Shown in pieces: positions 19,156 to 27,516 of a stretch of 47,245 bases of DNA (position 1 is the first letter of the stretch; each line of letters begins with the position of its first letter). The DNA comes from Gaiellales bacterium. GTDB taxonomy: Bacteria > Actinomycetota > Thermoleophilia > Gaiellales > JAICJC01. Both the position numbers and the translations under genes were made by a program. The DNA lies in contig DASUHM010000050.1 of the NCBI GenBank assembly GCA_036273515.1, positions 1 to 47,245 of the forward strand. The letters are read 5' to 3'. Below the pieces are notes generated by a model. It was not told where the DNA came from. It saw nothing but the letters and a program-made list of their open reading frames with translations, and searched no databases.

Positions 19156-21060
19156 TCAGGCGCCGCCGCTTCCGAACGCCTTCAGGAAGACGGCGTTCGG
19201 GGAGCCGACGCCCGTCACGTCATCCCAGCCCGGCCCGGTGGTCAGGCTCGAGTCCTGGTCGAACGTGCGAACGCTGTAGAGGATCCCGTCGGCCTTGTTC
19301 AGGCCGTTCGCGAAGTCCGGGCGGATGTTCGCACCCGGGATCGAGCGGACATCCCTGAACGCACCGAAGTGCGCCTTCGCCATCTTGTAGATGGCGATGT
19401 TCAGGAAGCCGAGGCGGCTCTTGGCGTGCTGGACCGCGTCGGCGACGATGCCGGCCATCAGCGGCGAGGCGAGGCTCGTGCCGCCGATGCGGTACTCGCC
19501 GTAGAACGTCCCCTTCGGGAAGATCTGCGTCTCCCCGACCAGCATGCCGGTCGTCGGATCGGCGTCCAGCGCGACGTCCGGGTAGCCGCGGCCGTTCGCG
19601 GACACGACGCCGTTCTGGTAACTGGGCCGCGGGAACACCGGCGAGATGCCGCCGCCCGCGCCGTACAGGAACGGGTTGGGCGCGAAGGGCACCCATCCCT
19701 TGCCAGTGTCCGAGAGGTTGAACTTCTCGGTGCCCCAGCCGGTCTGCCACAGCAGGTTGTTCTTGCGACCGATGGCCGTGCTGGTGCCGCCGACGGCGGT
19801 GACGAACGGGTCGGACGCCGGATAGTCGGTGTCCTTGAACCCCTCGATCGCCTGCCAGTCGCCGTTGTCGCCCGACGAGAACAGGAACGTGATGCCCTGC
19901 ATCTCGCCCTGCAGGACGACCTGCTCCTGGGCGGCGATGTCGCCCGAGGTCTCACCGGACATCGGGCCGCCGTACGAGTTGGAGACGACCGACACCTTGT
20001 TCTGGTCGTCGACCCGCGCGAGCGCGTCCTGGAGGTCCTGGTTCAGGCAGCTCTTGGCGCCGTAGTAGACGACGTTCGCCTTGGTGGCGAGACCGTGCGC
20101 GGCCTCGACGTCGAGCGTCTCTTCGCCGGCCCAGTCGGCCGGGGTCTGGCACTGGTTCGGGTGCAGCGCGAACGAGCTCGGGAGCACCTGCGAGAACTGG
20201 CGCCCGTGGAAGGGCTCGTCCCCGTGGCGGCTCGCGTAGATGTTCGCGTCCTTGCGGATCGTCCCCGCGGCGAAAGCGTCGACGATGCCGATGCTGGTGC
20301 CCTTGCCCGTAAGGCCGGTGGCGCTCACGCCGTAGGCCCCGCGGAACTGCTTCGGCGTGTATCCGCAGACGGCGAAGTCACGGTGGCTGCCCCGGAACTT
20401 GGGCAGCGACGTCGCCTTGACCGCGCCGTAACTCTGGGAGCACGGGCGGGCGTTCCGGAATCCCGCCGGCGGCGGGCCGATCTGGACGCGCGACGCGCTC
20501 GGCGTCGAGAGCCCGGTCACGCCCAGGACGGACGCGGCCACTGCGGCCGGGACGCGGGCGTTTCCGGCAGGCCCGCGAACGAGCCGGCCGTGATGCTCGT
20601 AGATGTTCAGCCTGCGCCCGAACGCCTTCTCGGCGGCGGCGACGCTGCCGCTTGCGCTCACGTAGCGGTGCGAGGCCTCGACGGCCGTCACCCGCAGCCC
20701 GGCGGATCGCAGCCACGCGCTCACGGACGAGACGGCTGCCGCCGTGGGCTCGTACTTCGCGCGGTACTGCGCGGGCGTGAGGAAGCGGTGGTACGTCGCG
20801 CTGCCCGGCGTGGCCACCGCGGCCACGGCGGCCCGAAGCGCCGCCAGGCCGCCCCGGGGAGCGAGGTACACCCGCAAGCTCACCCGGCCGGACGCGTTCG
20901 CCGGCCGGACGGCGGCGTGCGCCGTCCACGCGGGGGCACTCCCCCGCAGCGCGACGGCGTGGCTGCTCGCGCCCGTCGCCGTCGCGACACCACCCGCGGC
21001 GACGACCGCCGCGAGGCCGCACGAAGCCATGGCTCCGCGCACCAAGAAACGTGTACCCAC
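19156..21060 (-). CDS. S53 family serine-carboxyl peptidase (sedolisin-like), secreted
   Basis: A 634-residue exported protease precursor. A signal peptide covers about residues 1-33 (hydrophobic CGLAAVVAAGGVATA). The activation pro-domain (about 55-185) contains VYLAPRGGLAALRAAV and YHRFLTPAQYRAKYEP. The catalytic domain has the Glu/Asp pair E313/D317 (GEETLDVEAAHG), the FLFSSGDNGDW block and the nucleophile S529 in GGTSLASPLMAG. The C-terminal GPGWDDVTGVGSPN is the calcium-site motif of the family. Sedolisins work at acidic pH and degrade extracellular protein. The frame begins at GTG 21060; ATG 21030 is an alternative. A strong hairpin follows the gene. A second S53 peptidase lies at 41.7 kb. 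Confidence 0.93.
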   Translation of the reverse strand: MGTRFLVRGAMASCGLAAVVAAGGVATATGASSHAVALRGSAPAWTAHAAVRPANASGRVSLRVYLAPRGGLAALRAAVAAVATPGSATYHRFLTPAQYRAKYEPTAAAVSSVSAWLRSAGLRVTAVEASHRYVSASGSVAAAEKAFGRRLNIYEHHGRLVRGPAGNARVPAAVAASVLGVTGLSTPSASRVQIGPPPAGFRNARPCSQSYGAVKATSLPKFRGSHRDFAVCGYTPKQFRGAYGVSATGLTGKGTSIGIVDAFAAGTIRKDANIYASRHGDEPFHGRQFSQVLPSSFALHPNQCQTPADWAGEETLDVEAAHGLATKANVVYYGAKSCLNQDLQDALARVDDQNKVSVVSNSYGGPMSGETSGDIAAQEQVVLQGEMQGITFLFSSGDNGDWQAIEGFKDTDYPASDPFVTAVGGTSTAIGRKNNLLWQTGWGTEKFNLSDTGKGWVPFAPNPFLYGAGGGISPVFPRPSYQNGVVSANGRGYPDVALDADPTTGMLVGETQIFPKGTFYGEYRIGGTSLASPLMAGIVADAVQHAKSRLGFLNIAIYKMAKAHFGAFRDVRSIPGANIRPDFANGLNKADGILYSVRTFDQDSSLTTGPGWDDVTGVGSPNAVFLKAFGSGGA

Positions 21061-21168
21061 ACGATCACCAACCCCGGAGACGTTGACCCTCCTGGCCGGC
21101 GCGGGCCGCCTCCTCTACCCGCGGGCGAGGCATCTTAGCCTCGACGGCGGATGCCGGGCCAGTGTGAA

Positions 21169-22491
21169 CTACGCGGCCTGCTCGAGCCGACCCGGCGCAT
21201 GCGCGCCGGCGACCGCGACGAGCGCATCGACGACGGCCGGATCGAAGTGCGTCCCGGCGCAGCGGTGGAGCTCGGCGACCGCGGCCTCGTGAGTCATCGC
21301 GGCCCGGTAGCTGCGGTCGGTCGTCATCGCGCTGAAGGCATCGCACGCGCACACGATCCGGGCCACGAGCGGGATGTCGGCGCCGGCGAGCCGGTCGGGG
21401 TAGCCGCCGCCGTCCCAGCGCTCGTGGCACGAGCGGACGAGCGTGCCGATGTCGCCGAGAAGGCCGCCGACCTGCTTCAGCATTCGTTCGCCCTCGACGG
21501 TGTGCGTCTCGATGACCCTGCGCTCCTCTGGCGTCAGCGCGCCGGGCTTGCGGATGATCTCGTTGGGGATGCACACCTTGCCCACGTCGTGGAGCAGCGC
21601 GGTCAGACGGGCCTTATGGCGGGCGTCCTCGTCGAGGCCCATGCGGTCGCTGACGTCCAGCACGAGGGAGACGACGTCGCGGCTGTGCAGGCCGGTGTAG
21701 GAGTCGTCGGCCTCGACCACGTCGCCGAGCAGGAGCGCCGTCCCCAGGTAGGCCTCGGACAGCTCCTCGGCCTGGCCGACGCTGGCGCTGCGGTGGTTGG
21801 CGAACTCGGCCAGCAGGGCGACCAGCGGGAGGCCGAGCAGGAAGGCGTAGCGGTGGCCGCCAGCGGCGGCAACGAGGGCGAGTGCGAGCGGCGTCAGGGC
21901 GAGGTCGACGCGCCAGGCGACGGCGAGGGCGCGGGCCTGGCCGCGCGGCGAGTGGCCGAGCGCCGCCCACGTGCCGACGTCGATCGCGAACTGGGCGACG
22001 AGGCCCGCCGCGACGATCGCGAGCGTGCGCGGCGCGAGCGTCGGGCCGGGACGGCCCGCGAGCGCGAGCACGACCACCGGCCCGATCGCGTAGCAGGAGC
22101 TGACCACGTGCAGCCCGAGCCGGCCGGGATGCCAGTCGCCGCGCAGGTGGCGCGGAAGGGCGCTCAGGGCATAGCCGAGCACGACCAGGAGCGGTACCAC
22201 GGCCGGGGCGGCGAGGAACAGCATGGGGACGAAGACGAGCTGCGTCAGGACGGCGGCGCCGGCGCCGACCTCGAACTGCACGCGGGCGACGGCGGCGTAG
22301 CAGAGCACGAGCAGGGCGGCGGTGAGCACGCTGTGTCCGGCCGGGTCGGGCGCCCAGGCGTGAATCGCGCCCTCGCAGACGCCGAACGCCGCGACGACGA
22401 CGGCGGTCGCGACGGCCTCGCGCCGGATCGGCGCCCGGCGCATGCGCGCGCGCGACTGCTCGACCAGCCGATCATCTTCGGAACGCGACAT
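21169..22491 (-). CDS. HD-GYP domain protein with N-terminal membrane sensor region
   Basis: A 440-residue protein. Six to eight hydrophobic segments occupy residues about 27-230, forming an integral membrane input region. A short linker leads to an HD-GYP-type phosphohydrolase domain with HD at 301-302 (LLHDVGKVCIPNEI), HTVEGERML, CHERWDGGGYPD (GYP at 363-365) and DAFSAMTTDRSYR. Proteins of this type hydrolyse cyclic di-GMP or act as related signalling hydrolases, so it probably couples a membrane signal to second-messenger turnover. No receiver or PAS domain is visible. It is followed in the same direction by the S53 peptidase, about 110 bases apart. Confidence 0.87.
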   Translation of the reverse strand: MSRSEDDRLVEQSRARMRRAPIRREAVATAVVVAAFGVCEGAIHAWAPDPAGHSVLTAALLVLCYAAVARVQFEVGAGAAVLTQLVFVPMLFLAAPAVVPLLVVLGYALSALPRHLRGDWHPGRLGLHVVSSCYAIGPVVVLALAGRPGPTLAPRTLAIVAAGLVAQFAIDVGTWAALGHSPRGQARALAVAWRVDLALTPLALALVAAAGGHRYAFLLGLPLVALLAEFANHRSASVGQAEELSEAYLGTALLLGDVVEADDSYTGLHSRDVVSLVLDVSDRMGLDEDARHKARLTALLHDVGKVCIPNEIIRKPGALTPEERRVIETHTVEGERMLKQVGGLLGDIGTLVRSCHERWDGGGYPDRLAGADIPLVARIVCACDAFSAMTTDRSYRAAMTHEAAVAELHRCAGTHFDPAVVDALVAVAGAHAPGRLEQAA

Positions 22492-22644
22492 CTTATCAGA
22501 GTCATCGGCAAAAACACCAACAGGTTGATATCACGATCACCGAAACAGGGGACGCGCGGCGGCCGTTCCCTCTCCACTCTGAGGCTCGGCGCGACGCTCC
22601 CCCGTGTCCGCGCCTTCGCCTCGACCCCCGCTGCAAGGAGCACC

Positions 22645-23295
22645 GTGGCTCTCCGCATCCCCGCTCGCATCCTCCTCGGCCTGGCCACGCTCGCGTCGGC
22701 CGCCGCCGTGACCGCCTCGGCCGCCGCGCCCGCACACGCGGCGTCGCTCGGCCTCGCATGTCCCAATCCCACCTCCCCAGTGTTCCAGCCGGTCGACCGC
22801 ACCGATGGCGCCTACTACGCGGCGGCTCCCGATGGCGGCTTCGAGCACGGCGCGACTGGCTGGACGCTCGCGGGCGGCGCGCACGTCGTTTCCGGCAACG
22901 AGCCGTGGATGGTCGGCAGCGTCGCCGACAGCCACTCGCTGTCCCTCCCCGCCGGGAGCAGCGCCACCTCGCCGCCGATGTGCATCGGCCTCCTCGACTC
23001 GAAGATGCGGCTGTTCATCCAGAACACCGGCGCGGCCAGCTCGAACATGCGCGTCCAGGTGATCTACAACGGCGGCGTCGGCGCCCTCCTCGGTGGGCTC
23101 GGCAGCACGCTGCGGATCTCCGACCAGGCCACGTTCGCCGGCACCAAGACCTGGCAGGCGACCCAGCCGTACCCCATGCTCGGCGGCGTCCTTCCCCTGC
23201 TGACCCAGTCGGTGCAGTTCCGGTTCACGCCACTCTCCACCGGCGGCAACTGGCGGATCGACGACGTCTACCTCGATCCCCTCATGCACCGCTAG
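22645..23295 (+). CDS. secreted hypothetical protein
   Basis: A 216-residue protein with a clear signal peptide (ILLGLATLASAAAVTASAAAPAHA, cleavage near residue 33). The exported part has a Cys-containing start (GLACPNPTSPVFQPVD), then DGGFEHGATGWTLAGGAHVV and a C-terminal NWRIDDVYLDP, a pattern of jelly-roll carbohydrate-binding-like modules that begin with GFE..GW and end with IDDV. Binding to a polymer is plausible but not shown. GTG 22645 is chosen for AAGGAG (22635-22640) four bases upstream. The 153-base gap to the divergent HD-GYP gene is relatively AT-rich at 22493-22545 and probably holds both promoters. Confidence 0.7.
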   Translation: MALRIPARILLGLATLASAAAVTASAAAPAHAASLGLACPNPTSPVFQPVDRTDGAYYAAAPDGGFEHGATGWTLAGGAHVVSGNEPWMVGSVADSHSLSLPAGSSATSPPMCIGLLDSKMRLFIQNTGAASSNMRVQVIYNGGVGALLGGLGSTLRISDQATFAGTKTWQATQPYPMLGGVLPLLTQSVQFRFTPLSTGGNWRIDDVYLDPLMHR

Positions 23296-23385
23296 AACCT
23301 TCGCGGATCCCCGGGCCGGCGCCGGCTCGGGGTGTGGGCACGGCAGGCGCCGCGCCCTGGGCTGGCCGTCTGGCATTCTGCCCGG

Positions 23386-24582
23386 GTGCGGCGCCCGGTC
23401 GTCCTTCTGCTGTTCGCGGCCGTGTTCGTCGGCGAGGCGATGTGGAGCGCAATCATCCCGCTCGTCCCCGAGTACGCGCACCGCTTCGCGCTCTCCCCGC
23501 TCGAGTCGGGCTTCCTGCTCGCCAGCGCAAGCGTCGCGATCCTGATCGTCTCGATCCCCGCCGGCATGGTCGGCGACCGCTTCGGCGTGCGCCGGGTGAC
23601 GCTCGTGGCGCTCGCCCTGATCGCCCTCGGCGACGCCGGCCAGGGAGTCGCGTCGAGCTTCTGGGGGCTCGTCGCCGCGCGCACCCTCTTCGGCGTCGGG
23701 TTCGGCGCCCTGTGGACGACCGGCCTCGCCTGGCTCAGCGAGGCCGCCGGCGAGCGCGGCTCGAAGGCGCTCGCGCTCACCGTGACGACGGCCGGCGTCG
23801 GCAACGTCGCCGGGCCCGCCTTCGCCGGCGTCCTCGTCGACCGCTATGGCCTCGCCGCCCCGTTCACCGTCGCCGCGGTCGTCACCGGCCTGATCGTCAC
23901 GGCGCTCGCGCTGGAAACGTCCGGGACCGGCCACCGCGAGGCGAGCAAGGACATCGCTGCCGGCGGCGCCGTCCTCGCCGCCCTCCACGACCGCCTGGTG
24001 GTGACGAGCCTCGTGCTGATGGCGCTCGGCGGCATGATCGGCGGGGCGGTCAACCTGCTCGTGCCGCTCGAGCTGCATCGCGACGGCGTGACCGCCGCCG
24101 GGATCGGCGCCGCCTTCGCCGCCTCGGCCGTCCTCTTCATCGGGATCAGCGCAGGCGTCGCCCACCTCGGCGACCGGGCGGTGCGGGCGAGCGTCGGCGC
24201 GGCCGCGTGTGCCTTCGCCGCGGCGATCATGCTGATCCCGCTCGCGAGCACGGCGTCCGCGTCGGTGGTGGTGTTCCTGCTCGCGCGCGGGCCGGTTGCC
24301 GCGGTGCTCTACACGGTCACGTTCCCGCTCGGCGCCGTCGGCGGGCGGGAGGCCGGGATCGGCGTCGCCACGGTCGCCGCGCTGCTCAACATCGTCTGGG
24401 CGGCCTCGATGCTCGTGGCGCCGGTCGCCGCCGGGGCCGTCTCGCAGGCCGCCGGCGACCGGGCCGCCTATGCGGCGGTGGCCGCCATGTCGGTCGCGGT
24501 CGCGGTGTGGATCGCGTCCACGAGCCCGCCCGCGCCGGCCCGGAGGCCGGCGCTCGGCGAGTCGCGGTCTACCAGCGCTTGA
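23386..24582 (+). CDS. MFS transporter
   Basis: A 398-residue inner-membrane protein with about 12 hydrophobic segments. PAGMVGDRFGVRRVTLVALA is the MFS signature between helices 2 and 3, and VARTLFGVGFGALWTTGLAW is typical of helix 4 in drug/proton antiporters. The substrate is unknown. GTG 23386 is chosen as start: RRPVVLLLFAAVFVGEAMW begins the first helix directly, and CATTCT (23374-23379) lies six bases before it as a possible -10 box for a leaderless message. Its end overlaps the convergent CAP gene by 14 bases. Confidence 0.86.
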   Translation: MRRPVVLLLFAAVFVGEAMWSAIIPLVPEYAHRFALSPLESGFLLASASVAILIVSIPAGMVGDRFGVRRVTLVALALIALGDAGQGVASSFWGLVAARTLFGVGFGALWTTGLAWLSEAAGERGSKALALTVTTAGVGNVAGPAFAGVLVDRYGLAAPFTVAAVVTGLIVTALALETSGTGHREASKDIAAGGAVLAALHDRLVVTSLVLMALGGMIGGAVNLLVPLELHRDGVTAAGIGAAFAASAVLFIGISAGVAHLGDRAVRASVGAAACAFAAAIMLIPLASTASASVVVFLLARGPVAAVLYTVTFPLGAVGGREAGIGVATVAALLNIVWAASMLVAPVAAGAVSQAAGDRAAYAAVAAMSVAVAVWIASTSPPAPARRPALGESRSTSA

Positions 24583-25075
24583 CCCAGTCGGCCGTCCAGA
24601 CGCAGGCGCCGGTGTGGCCGAGGAAGCGGCCGCAGGCCCGGCTGATGCCGATGCGCGACCAGGTGGGCGAGAGCAGGATGGCGCGATGCTCGGGGCTGTT
24701 CAGCCAGGCGACGATCACGTGGCCCGGCTTGCCGAGGACGCCGGTGCCCCACGCGAGCGTCTCGCCGGCCTCCCACGAATAGCCGGAGACGAAGCCGCTC
24801 TTCGTGATGCGGTCGAGGAACGTGCCGCCGCCAGGGCTCGTGTGGCTGAAGTAGTCGCGGATCACCATGTCGTCCGAGTGCCGCTGCGCCGTCAGCCGGA
24901 GCAGGAGCGCCGGGCGCACGGCCCCCAGGCCGTGTGCGGCCCGCACCTCGTTCAGCTTCTCCAGCATGACCGTCCGCGGGCGCAGCGTCGCCCCCGTCGC
25001 CACGGCCGCTCCGAGCGTGCCCACGCTCATCACCACTACCAGCCCCACCACGAATGCGCGAAGTCGAGTGTTCAT
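24569..25075 (-). CDS. CAP (SCP/PR-1) domain secreted protein
   Basis: A 168-residue exported protein. The signal peptide covers residues 1-29 (FVVGLVVVMSVGTLGAAVA). The CAP domain follows: LNEVRAAHGLGAV, H66 in AQRHSDDM, E105 in AGETLAWG and H130 in NSPEHRAILL, i.e. the conserved His/Glu cavity residues. Two C-terminal cysteines (ACGRFLGHTGACVW) may form a disulphide. Bacterial CAP proteins (YkwD-like) have no settled function; lipid or metal binding is proposed. It converges on the MFS gene and is divergent from lgt. Confidence 0.88.
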   Translation of the reverse strand: MNTRLRAFVVGLVVVMSVGTLGAAVATGATLRPRTVMLEKLNEVRAAHGLGAVRPALLLRLTAQRHSDDMVIRDYFSHTSPGGGTFLDRITKSGFVSGYSWEAGETLAWGTGVLGKPGHVIVAWLNSPEHRAILLSPTWSRIGISRACGRFLGHTGACVWTADWVKRW

Positions 25076-25240
25076 GGAGGGTGTCTCGGCGCCTCAGGCG
25101 CGGCCGCCCCCCGCCGAAACAGCGTGATCGGCATCCGCCGAACCGTGGAACGCCCGCCTCCCCGCCTCGGCGGAGGCCACCTCCCCGTCCAGGCCAGGGC
25201 CATGTAACCGCCTGCGCCCCCGTTCAGGGCCCTTCGGGAC

Positions 25241-25246
25241 TACGAT
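25241..25246 (+). promoter_or_regulatory. putative -10 box of lgt
   Basis: TACGAT lies 8 bases before the TTG start of lgt, and no ribosome-binding site can be seen. This is the same spacing class as other TANNNT boxes in this window. It is inference from sequence alone. Confidence 0.35.
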
Positions 25247-25254
25247 CCGGCGCG

Positions 25255-26175
25255 TTGATCCTGCTTGCGATCCCCAGCCCGTCGAGTCCCTACATCTTCC
25301 GGTTGGGGGCGCTGCAGCCCCGCTGGTATGGGCTCCTGCTCGCGTGCGGCGTGCTGCTCGCGGGGTGGATGGCGCGGCGCGAGTTCCGCCGCCGCCGCAT
25401 CGACCCCGACCTCGCCTACACGATCGCCGTGTGGACGGTGCCGTTCGGCCTGGTCGGCGCGCGCCTCTACCACGTCATCACCGACTGGGGGGCCTTCTGG
25501 CCGCACCACCTCGCCGACACGCCGAAGATCTGGCAGGGCGGGCTCGGCATCTGGGGCGCGGTGCTCGGCGGGATGCTGGGAACGTGGATCGGCTGCCGGC
25601 GGGCGCGGCTGCCGTTCTGGCAGGTGGCCGACTGCATCGCCCCCGGGCTCATCCTCGCGCAGGCCCTCGGCCGCTGGGGCAACTATGCGAACCAGGAGCT
25701 CTACGGGCATCCGTCCAGCCTGCCCTGGGCGGTCAAGATCGACCGGCCCCACCGCTACCAGGGCTATGAGAACTACTCGACGTTCCAGCCGATGTTCCTC
25801 TACGAGTCGATCTGGGACGCGCTCATGTGCCTGGTGCTCCTGTGGTTCACCCGTCGTTACTGGCGCCGGGTGCCCATCGGGACGATCTTTGCGCTCTACG
25901 TCGTGCTCTACGACCTCATCCGGCTTCCGCTCGAGACGATGAAGATCGACCCGGCCGACCACGTCTTCGGCCAGCGCATCAACGTATGGGTGGCTGCCAC
26001 CACGCTGGTGGTCGCACTCGTCATCTTCATCGTCCTCTTCCGCCGCCGGACGCCCGAGCCGGCACCGGAGACCGTCGAGACGTCGCCGGTCGTCCCCGGC
26101 CACGTGCCGACCGCGCGGCCCGAGGCGGCCATCGCCGCCCGCCGCGCCTCGCAGCGCCGCCGCAGACCCGGCTGA
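25255..26175 (+). CDS. lgt: phosphatidylglycerol-prolipoprotein diacylglyceryl transferase
   Basis: A 306-residue inner-membrane enzyme that attaches diacylglycerol to the lipobox cysteine of prolipoproteins, the first step of lipoprotein maturation. The Lgt signature GRWGNYANQELYG (residues 139-151) contains the essential arginine and asparagine. Other family features are IFRLGALQPRWYG near the N-terminus, GLVGARLYHV, WQGGLGIWGAVLGG and FLYESIWD. The arginine-rich tail (about 260-306) is variable in the family. TTG 25255 is the only start that gives a normal N-terminus; the frame upstream is proline- and arginine-rich non-coding sequence. It has no Shine-Dalgarno site. Confidence 0.93.
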   Translation: MILLAIPSPSSPYIFRLGALQPRWYGLLLACGVLLAGWMARREFRRRRIDPDLAYTIAVWTVPFGLVGARLYHVITDWGAFWPHHLADTPKIWQGGLGIWGAVLGGMLGTWIGCRRARLPFWQVADCIAPGLILAQALGRWGNYANQELYGHPSSLPWAVKIDRPHRYQGYENYSTFQPMFLYESIWDALMCLVLLWFTRRYWRRVPIGTIFALYVVLYDLIRLPLETMKIDPADHVFGQRINVWVAATTLVVALVIFIVLFRRRTPEPAPETVETSPVVPGHVPTARPEAAIAARRASQRRRRPG

Positions 26176-26186
26176 CATCCGGGTGC

Positions 26187-26211
26187 ATAACCGGTGCCTG
26201 GCACCGGGTAT
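26187..26211. terminator. bidirectional hairpin between lgt and chrA
   Basis: CCGGTGCC (26191-26198) and GGCACCGG (26200-26207) are perfect complements; as RNA they give a stem with a CCTGG-type loop, extended by ATA/TAT flanks across one mismatch. It lies exactly between the convergent stop codons of lgt and chrA. The loop resembles that of the hairpin at 44520-44552. Confidence 0.6.
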
Positions 26212-27516
26212 TCAGCCGAGCGCGGTGTGGACGATGCCGACCGCGGCGCAGGTGAGGACGACCGGGACGACGCCGGCGCGGAACCGCCAGACCGCCACGA
26301 ACGCCGCGGCAGCCAGCGTCGCGAGGACGAGATCGACATCCCCGTTGACCACGAGCGCGTGGCGGGCGACGAAGACGGCGAGGGCGGCGATCACGCCGAC
26401 GACCGAGATGGTCACGCCGTTCAGCCCGTTCCCGAAGCTGCCCGTCGACCGGATGCGGTCGATGACCGGCGCACCGGTGATGACGAGCACGAAGCAGGGC
26501 ACGAACGTCGCGAGCGTCGCGATCACCGCTCCGGCGACGCCCCACGCCAGGTTGCCCTCGACGCGATAGCCGGCGACGAACCCGACGAACGTGTTCACCA
26601 TGATCAGCGGCCCCGGCGTCGACTCCCCCAGGGCGAGGCCGGCCACCATGTCCTTGGAGGACAGCCAGCCGTAGTGGTTCACGGCCGCGCTGGCGACGAA
26701 CGGCAGCACCGCGTAGGCGCCGCCGAAGGTGACCAGCGCCGCGATGGTGAAGAACCCGGCCAGCTGCCCCACGAGGCCGCCCGCGAGCACGAGCAGCGCA
26801 ACGGGCACCAGCCAGATCAGGAGCCCCCGCACGAGCCGGCGGCGCACGTTCACGCCGGCGCCGGCATCGTCGTCCACGTCGTCGTCGCCGTGGCTCGCGG
26901 GACGGCCGAGGAGCGATGGCCGCGAGCGCCCGGCCGCGTACCCGATCGCGCCCGCCACCACGATGATGACGGGGAACGGCACGCCCGCGACGATCGCCGC
27001 GAACGCGACGGCCGCCAGCGCCACGGCCGCGCGCGTGTGGATGACCCGGCCGCCGACGCGGAGCACGGCCGCGCTGACGAGCGCGACGACCGCCGCGCCG
27101 AGGCCGCTCACGGCGCCCTCCACGACGGTCACGTCGCCGTACTCCACGTAGACGCCGCTCATCACGCAGAGCAGCACGAACGACGGAGCCACGAAGAGCC
27201 CGCCAGACGCGATCGCGCCGCGAACGCCGTAGAGCGTGTACCCGACGTACGTCGCGAGCTGCTGGGCCTCCGGCCCGGGCATGGCCATGCAGAAGTTGAG
27301 CGCGTGCAGGAACCGGCGTTCCGTGATCCAGCGGCGGCGCTCGACCAGCTCGTCGTGCATGATCGCGATCTGCCCGGCGGGCCCGCCGAAGCTGATGCAC
27401 CCGAGCTTGAGCCAGAAGCGGAGGGCCTCGAGCTCGCTCGGCGTCTCCGTCGCCGGCGCGTCGCTAGTGCGGCGTGACGGTGATGGCGTCGAGCTTGAAG
27501 GTGCCTGACTGGACAT
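26212..27516 (-). CDS. chrA: chromate transporter (CHR family)
   Basis: A 434-residue two-domain membrane transporter. The first half has CISFGGPAGQIAIMHDEL and CMAMPGPEAQQLATYVGY. The second half repeats the pattern with LVTFGGAYAVLPFV and LGESTPGPLIMVNTFVGFVAGY. Both FGG(P/A) and PGP motifs are hallmarks of ChrA, which exports chromate or takes up sulfate-like anions depending on the member. The first 26 residues (SSQAPSSSTPSPSRRTSDAP) are low-complexity and are encoded by DNA that overlaps the last 53 bases of the upstream HAF-repeat gene. No later start codon exists before the conserved sequence, so this overlap appears real. It ends at a bidirectional hairpin. Confidence 0.9.
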   Translation of the reverse strand: MSSQAPSSSTPSPSRRTSDAPATETPSELEALRFWLKLGCISFGGPAGQIAIMHDELVERRRWITERRFLHALNFCMAMPGPEAQQLATYVGYTLYGVRGAIASGGLFVAPSFVLLCVMSGVYVEYGDVTVVEGAVSGLGAAVVALVSAAVLRVGGRVIHTRAAVALAAVAFAAIVAGVPFPVIIVVAGAIGYAAGRSRPSLLGRPASHGDDDVDDDAGAGVNVRRRLVRGLLIWLVPVALLVLAGGLVGQLAGFFTIAALVTFGGAYAVLPFVASAAVNHYGWLSSKDMVAGLALGESTPGPLIMVNTFVGFVAGYRVEGNLAWGVAGAVIATLATFVPCFVLVITGAPVIDRIRSTGSFGNGLNGVTISVVGVIAALAVFVARHALVVNGDVDLVLATLAAAAFVAVWRFRAGVVPVVLTCAAVGIVHTALG

